Below are positions 60,701 through 64,000 of a stretch of 64,000 nucleotides of DNA, in pieces (the first letter of the stretch is position 1; the number at the start of each line of letters is the position of its first letter). The notes under the pieces were generated by a model. It made no database searches. It was not told the origin of the DNA and saw only the letters and a list, made by a program, of their open reading frames with translations. Origin of the DNA: Nymphaea colorata (lineage: Eukaryota; Streptophyta; Magnoliopsida; Nymphaeales; Nymphaeaceae); contig NC_045142.1 of NCBI RefSeq assembly GCF_008831285.2, forward strand, positions 253,001 through 317,000, written 5' to 3'. A program made the translations under genes and the position numbers.

Positions 60701-63064
60701 AAAGTTCAAATTACTGATCCAATGAAAAGAAAAGAAAAAGAACAAAAAAATTCTTAAACGTATTCATCACAGCTTCACTGAGATTTTCTTTGTGATATAG
60801 GGGTATTTGGGATTTATGGCAGTGGTGTATAGGAAGAACAACAACAAGGAAACGGATAATAAAAAAGCACAGGAAAAAGGAAGAAGATACATTATTGTCA
60901 CAAATATCCTTCCAGGGTTTTTATTGGCAAAGCCTTCTCAGGTACTAACTGGTTTTTTCTGAGAAAATCTCGGGAATTAAAAAATAAAAAATAATACAAA
61001 ATTTTTTCTAAAAGAACATTGAAAAACACAAAGGAAACAAAATATTTTCATTTTGTTGCATGCAATCCACAAAACCACATCTCCAAGTCTAAAATGTGAC
61101 ATTTTTTCCTCTTTAACATGTTAATATATAAGATATTTATTTTTCTGTTAAGCCTCACAACGACTAGGCTGTGGGTCATCCAGGCATGTCTGGGTCCGTC
61201 CAGGGAACAATCTAGATGGGACAAAGCACTTAACTCCCTAAATCTCCTGAGCATCGGCAATGGGTCTGGCCATCTAGGCAAACAGGCGTACTTGGCGAGC
61301 CCTCCGATTCAAACTGGAGTCCTAAAGCATTATATCCAAATCCCCTCTCCTTCACAAAAAGAACAACTTCAGGACTGGAAGGGAACAAGAGAAAACTGGA
61401 GACACATCAAACTAACAAAGATGGAGATTGGAACGGATTACCCATCTCCAACATAATAGTCACTCCCATCTGCATTCTGTGACCCAGAAGAAGTTGGAGA
61501 ATTAAATGTGGGGGATGGAATGATAAAAAACGTTTTCAAAACTAGATGTTGAACACAGTTGGTCAAGACCCTAAGAAGACCATGGGGATGTTGATGACTT
61601 GATTTGAGTGGATCCATGTAGGATGACTGAAATAAATGAATATATAGACATGTATGAGACACATACATACATATGACAACACAGTCTGTTGACAGCCAAC
61701 TCAACCAATTAGTCAAGCTAGTTAGTGGACTAGCACGAATTACTCCTTACCCAATTCCCATCTTAGTTATAACCCCTCAACAGATCCTCCTACTAAAAGA
61801 TTTTTCATTACATGAATGATCCTCAAGACCACGAAATAAAACTATTATGCTATTAATACCGGAAGAGGATGTCGCCCTGTAGTTAGAAACCACTTGATGG
61901 AGCATTGCAACAGAAACCTCCCTTGCATAATCATCACACTTATTTTCTCTTTTGGAATGTCCTGAAAAAAATTGATATTTAATTGGTTTCCGACCAAAAT
62001 AACAAGCACACACAAACCACACATTCACTATTTGGTGTTAACAGAACCAGTCTATGCTTCCACCTGGTCTCATGTTTACAACAGCAGATTAGAGAATTAA
62101 TGTACAAATGGCCAGTCAAATTAAATACCATGCTCGTGCATCTCAAATACATATATATACGAGTAAGATACTGAGTTGCTCAAGAACATGATTATCAAAT
62201 AAAAAACATACAGAAACCAAGGACAATCTTGCGCACATACACATTGAACACAATAACAATGATGATAATGGCCATATGGTTGTCATCTCAAAACATGAAA
62301 CTTCTGTGATAAGCGACCATTCAAGAACTTTATAATCACCAAATCAACAAATAAAATAAAACTGTCTTTACTTAAAACTCATGATGCTTATGTAATGCTG
62401 TCATAATTGGCTGGACATAATTAAAAAGTTGCACACTATCATATTGATGAGTTTGTCACCGAACAAATTTTCATTTCTACATATTAAAAAGATAAGGATA
62501 CTAATATTTATGCTCTCTTTCTCTCCCTCCCCTTCTCCCTCTCTCTCCCCACAAAGTAACCAGGAAATTGATATAAATCTTACCTGAATAAACATGCTCA
62601 GTGCCTTTAGAGAGTGCCACTAACAGTACCGGTGTGCACAAGTTGAATTGAGCTAGACTAGAGCTTGGCCAGATCAATCTTGGCTGGACTTGTGCATACC
62701 ACCACCTGAGCTTAGCTCGAGCACAAGTCAAGCTTCACATGTCAAGTTCAACCTCAACTCAGCTACATTACAAAAGACCACAAGATTGAGTTGATTAAGC
62801 TCAAAAATGTGTTGTATTCATTTTAACATTTTTTAATGGCGTTTTTTAATTTAAACGGCTAATTTATTTATAGAATTTTTTTGCAATTTTTTTCGAAAAA
62901 ACACGTTTTCTGGGACTAGCTTCAGATATACCAGACAAGTGAGAAAGAGAGAGAATGTCCCTTCTCTGACTATGGAGAAGAGAGAGAGAGAGAGGGACAA
63001 TGTCCCTTCTATCGCCATGGAGAAGGGCCATTCTTTACCCCTATCTTGGCTGCCCCTTGACAGG

Positions 63065-63096
<32 letters not shown>

Positions 63097-64000
63097 CTCT
63101 AAAGTCTAAACTCATGGAAGAACATACACACACACACACATGCAAGTGCAGGGGCGGAACCAGGAACTTTTCATTAAGGGGGGGCTGAACTAAAGTTTCA
63201 AAATTTTAACAGGGTTCAAAATATAATTTTTCAATATTTTTATGTAGGCTAAATGAACATGCAATTTTTCTTTTTTTTGAAATTTTGAAGGTGGGGGCCA
63301 TGCCTCAGCCAGTCCCCCTAGCTCTTCCCCCTATGCACGCGCACGCTCTTAAACAAGCTTAACTGAACTGGATTTGATCAATTACTCGAGCTCAAGTTTT
63401 GGCTTGAGCTAAAACAAGTCAAGCTTGGGCTAGTTCAGGTGGCTTGACTCATTTTCTGACTTTATATGTGGGAACCACAACCTGATCAAGATTGCCCAGG
63501 TGTGTGAAATCCCCTGGCTCCTCTCTCCTCACCCCCAAGGCAAGGACCTGCTTGGTTTATGTAAGGGGCAGGTAGGCATTTTGACTCATTGTGCAGTCTT
63601 AACCATCAGCATGATCAAGGACTTAAGCATCATCTTAAGTATAATCGTAAACTGAGACTTTTGGAAATGAAAACCAAACCTTCATAAAAGTTGAGGTAAC
63701 TCTTTGAAAGTAAATTCTAAAATGATGGACAGGCTCAAGATAAATCAGAAACTTTGGAAATCATAATATGACCACCTGATAGAGCTTCAAGCCTTAAACC
63801 ATGTGAGTTCTCTTATGTATAACTTCCACTGTTCCACAATACCATTAAATTAGCTAATTGGTAAAACTTGGATACAGCATGCAAGCATGCATATACATGC
63901 AAGAGAGAACCTAAATAATTCCAGTTAAAATGATAGTAACCTTTTCATAGTCAAGAATTTTAAGAAAAATAGAAGTGAAAGTGTGTTCTGTAGTGTGCTC
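54055..64000 (-). CDS. Unrecognised multi-exon protein, C-terminal 430 residues (partial)
   Basis: I do not recognise the family. Minus-strand exons in order: 64000-63941 (cut by the window edge), 62619-62584, 61961-61860, 60263-60222, 59989-59909, 58634-58545, 56678-56155, 55693-55474, 54192-54055. All have GT/AG ends and join to 1293 nt with no stop until the end. The first half is helical and partly hydrophobic (HTFTSIFLKILDYEK, ALSMFIQ, MITAIVAFVAEING, VDEISKELSACKSTSRQRLK). The large exon is Ser- and charge-rich and holds a nuclear-signal-like GAKRRKKD. After RRRRKIEAAKLRINKIM comes an acidic DNVSDDEEYTD, then DWEDCIIELLLLHL and VSEEEIEKGYYRSLLGLYVF; it ends RPKEEVRPKN. Basic clusters suggest a nuclear protein. 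The two exons at 62584 and 61860 are less certain, and small exons may be missing between 60264 and 61859. Confidence 0.68.
61145..61330 (-). mobile_element. Possible SINE-like repeat inside an intron
   Basis: A GC-richer island in an AT-rich intron. On the minus strand it contains CCAGTTTGAATCGGAGG, a weak B-box match, and TTGCCTAGATGGCC. No coding potential. Confidence 0.25.
63068..63096. repeat. (GA)n microsatellite
   Basis: A run of GA dinucleotides, with shorter GAGAGAGA runs at 62942-62955 and 62980-62994. Confidence 0.9.
63148..63345. repeat. Possible degenerate transposon remnant
   Basis: Contains GGGGCGGAACCAGGAAC at the left and GGGGGCCATGCCTCAGCC at the right, phrases seen in decayed plant repeats, with AT-rich sequence between. 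Ends and duplications are not clear. Confidence 0.25.

Noticed and set aside
1-64000. CRISPR array, phage, operon or integrated virus
   Set aside because: No regularly spaced direct repeats, no cas-like or viral protein frames, and all genes are eukaryotic with introns or plant promoters.

Overview
This is a plant nuclear genome window, most probably from a flowering plant. It has AT-rich intergenic DNA, long GT/AG introns, a plant-type histone H2B with a plant histone promoter element, a plant UNC93-like transporter, a telo-box in front of a ribosomal protein gene, and many plant-style MITEs and dinucleotide microsatellites. I cannot name the species from sequence alone. No operon, CRISPR array, tRNA, rRNA or bacterial-type element is visible.

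Layout: (1) 241-693 minus, intronless histone H2B with TATA box and type-I-like histone element. (2) 945-5559, AT-rich spacer with LTR-like and MITE repeats. (3) 5560-16188 plus, ten-exon UNC93-like major-facilitator membrane protein (442 aa). (4) 16189-21098, repeat-rich spacer. (5) 21099-29361 minus, eight-exon short-chain dehydrogenase/reductase of the TIC32-like group (326 aa). (6) 29467 to about 37600, long spacer with no convincing gene. (7) about 37600-47227 plus, RRP15-like ribosomal RNA processing protein (299 aa; probable noncoding first exon, coding from 41580). (8) 49730-52155 plus, 60S ribosomal protein L35/uL29 (123 aa). (9) 54055-64000 minus, 3' part of a multi-exon gene whose product I do not recognise (430 aa visible; it runs off the right edge).

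The exon models were built by hand: every intron used has GT/AG ends, phases match across all junctions, and the joined frames stay open. The genes are independent eukaryotic units. The only thematic link is that RRP15 and RPL35, neighbours on the same strand, both serve 60S ribosome production.

I did not find a clearly new biological system. The best leads are the unrecognised gene at the right edge, two perfect tandem duplications in introns of the dehydrogenase gene (100 bp and 67 bp), a 918-bp terminal-inverted-repeat family with copies in two RRP15 introns, a hAT-type MITE that contains a perfect hairpin, and a dispersed repeat pair that brackets RRP15.
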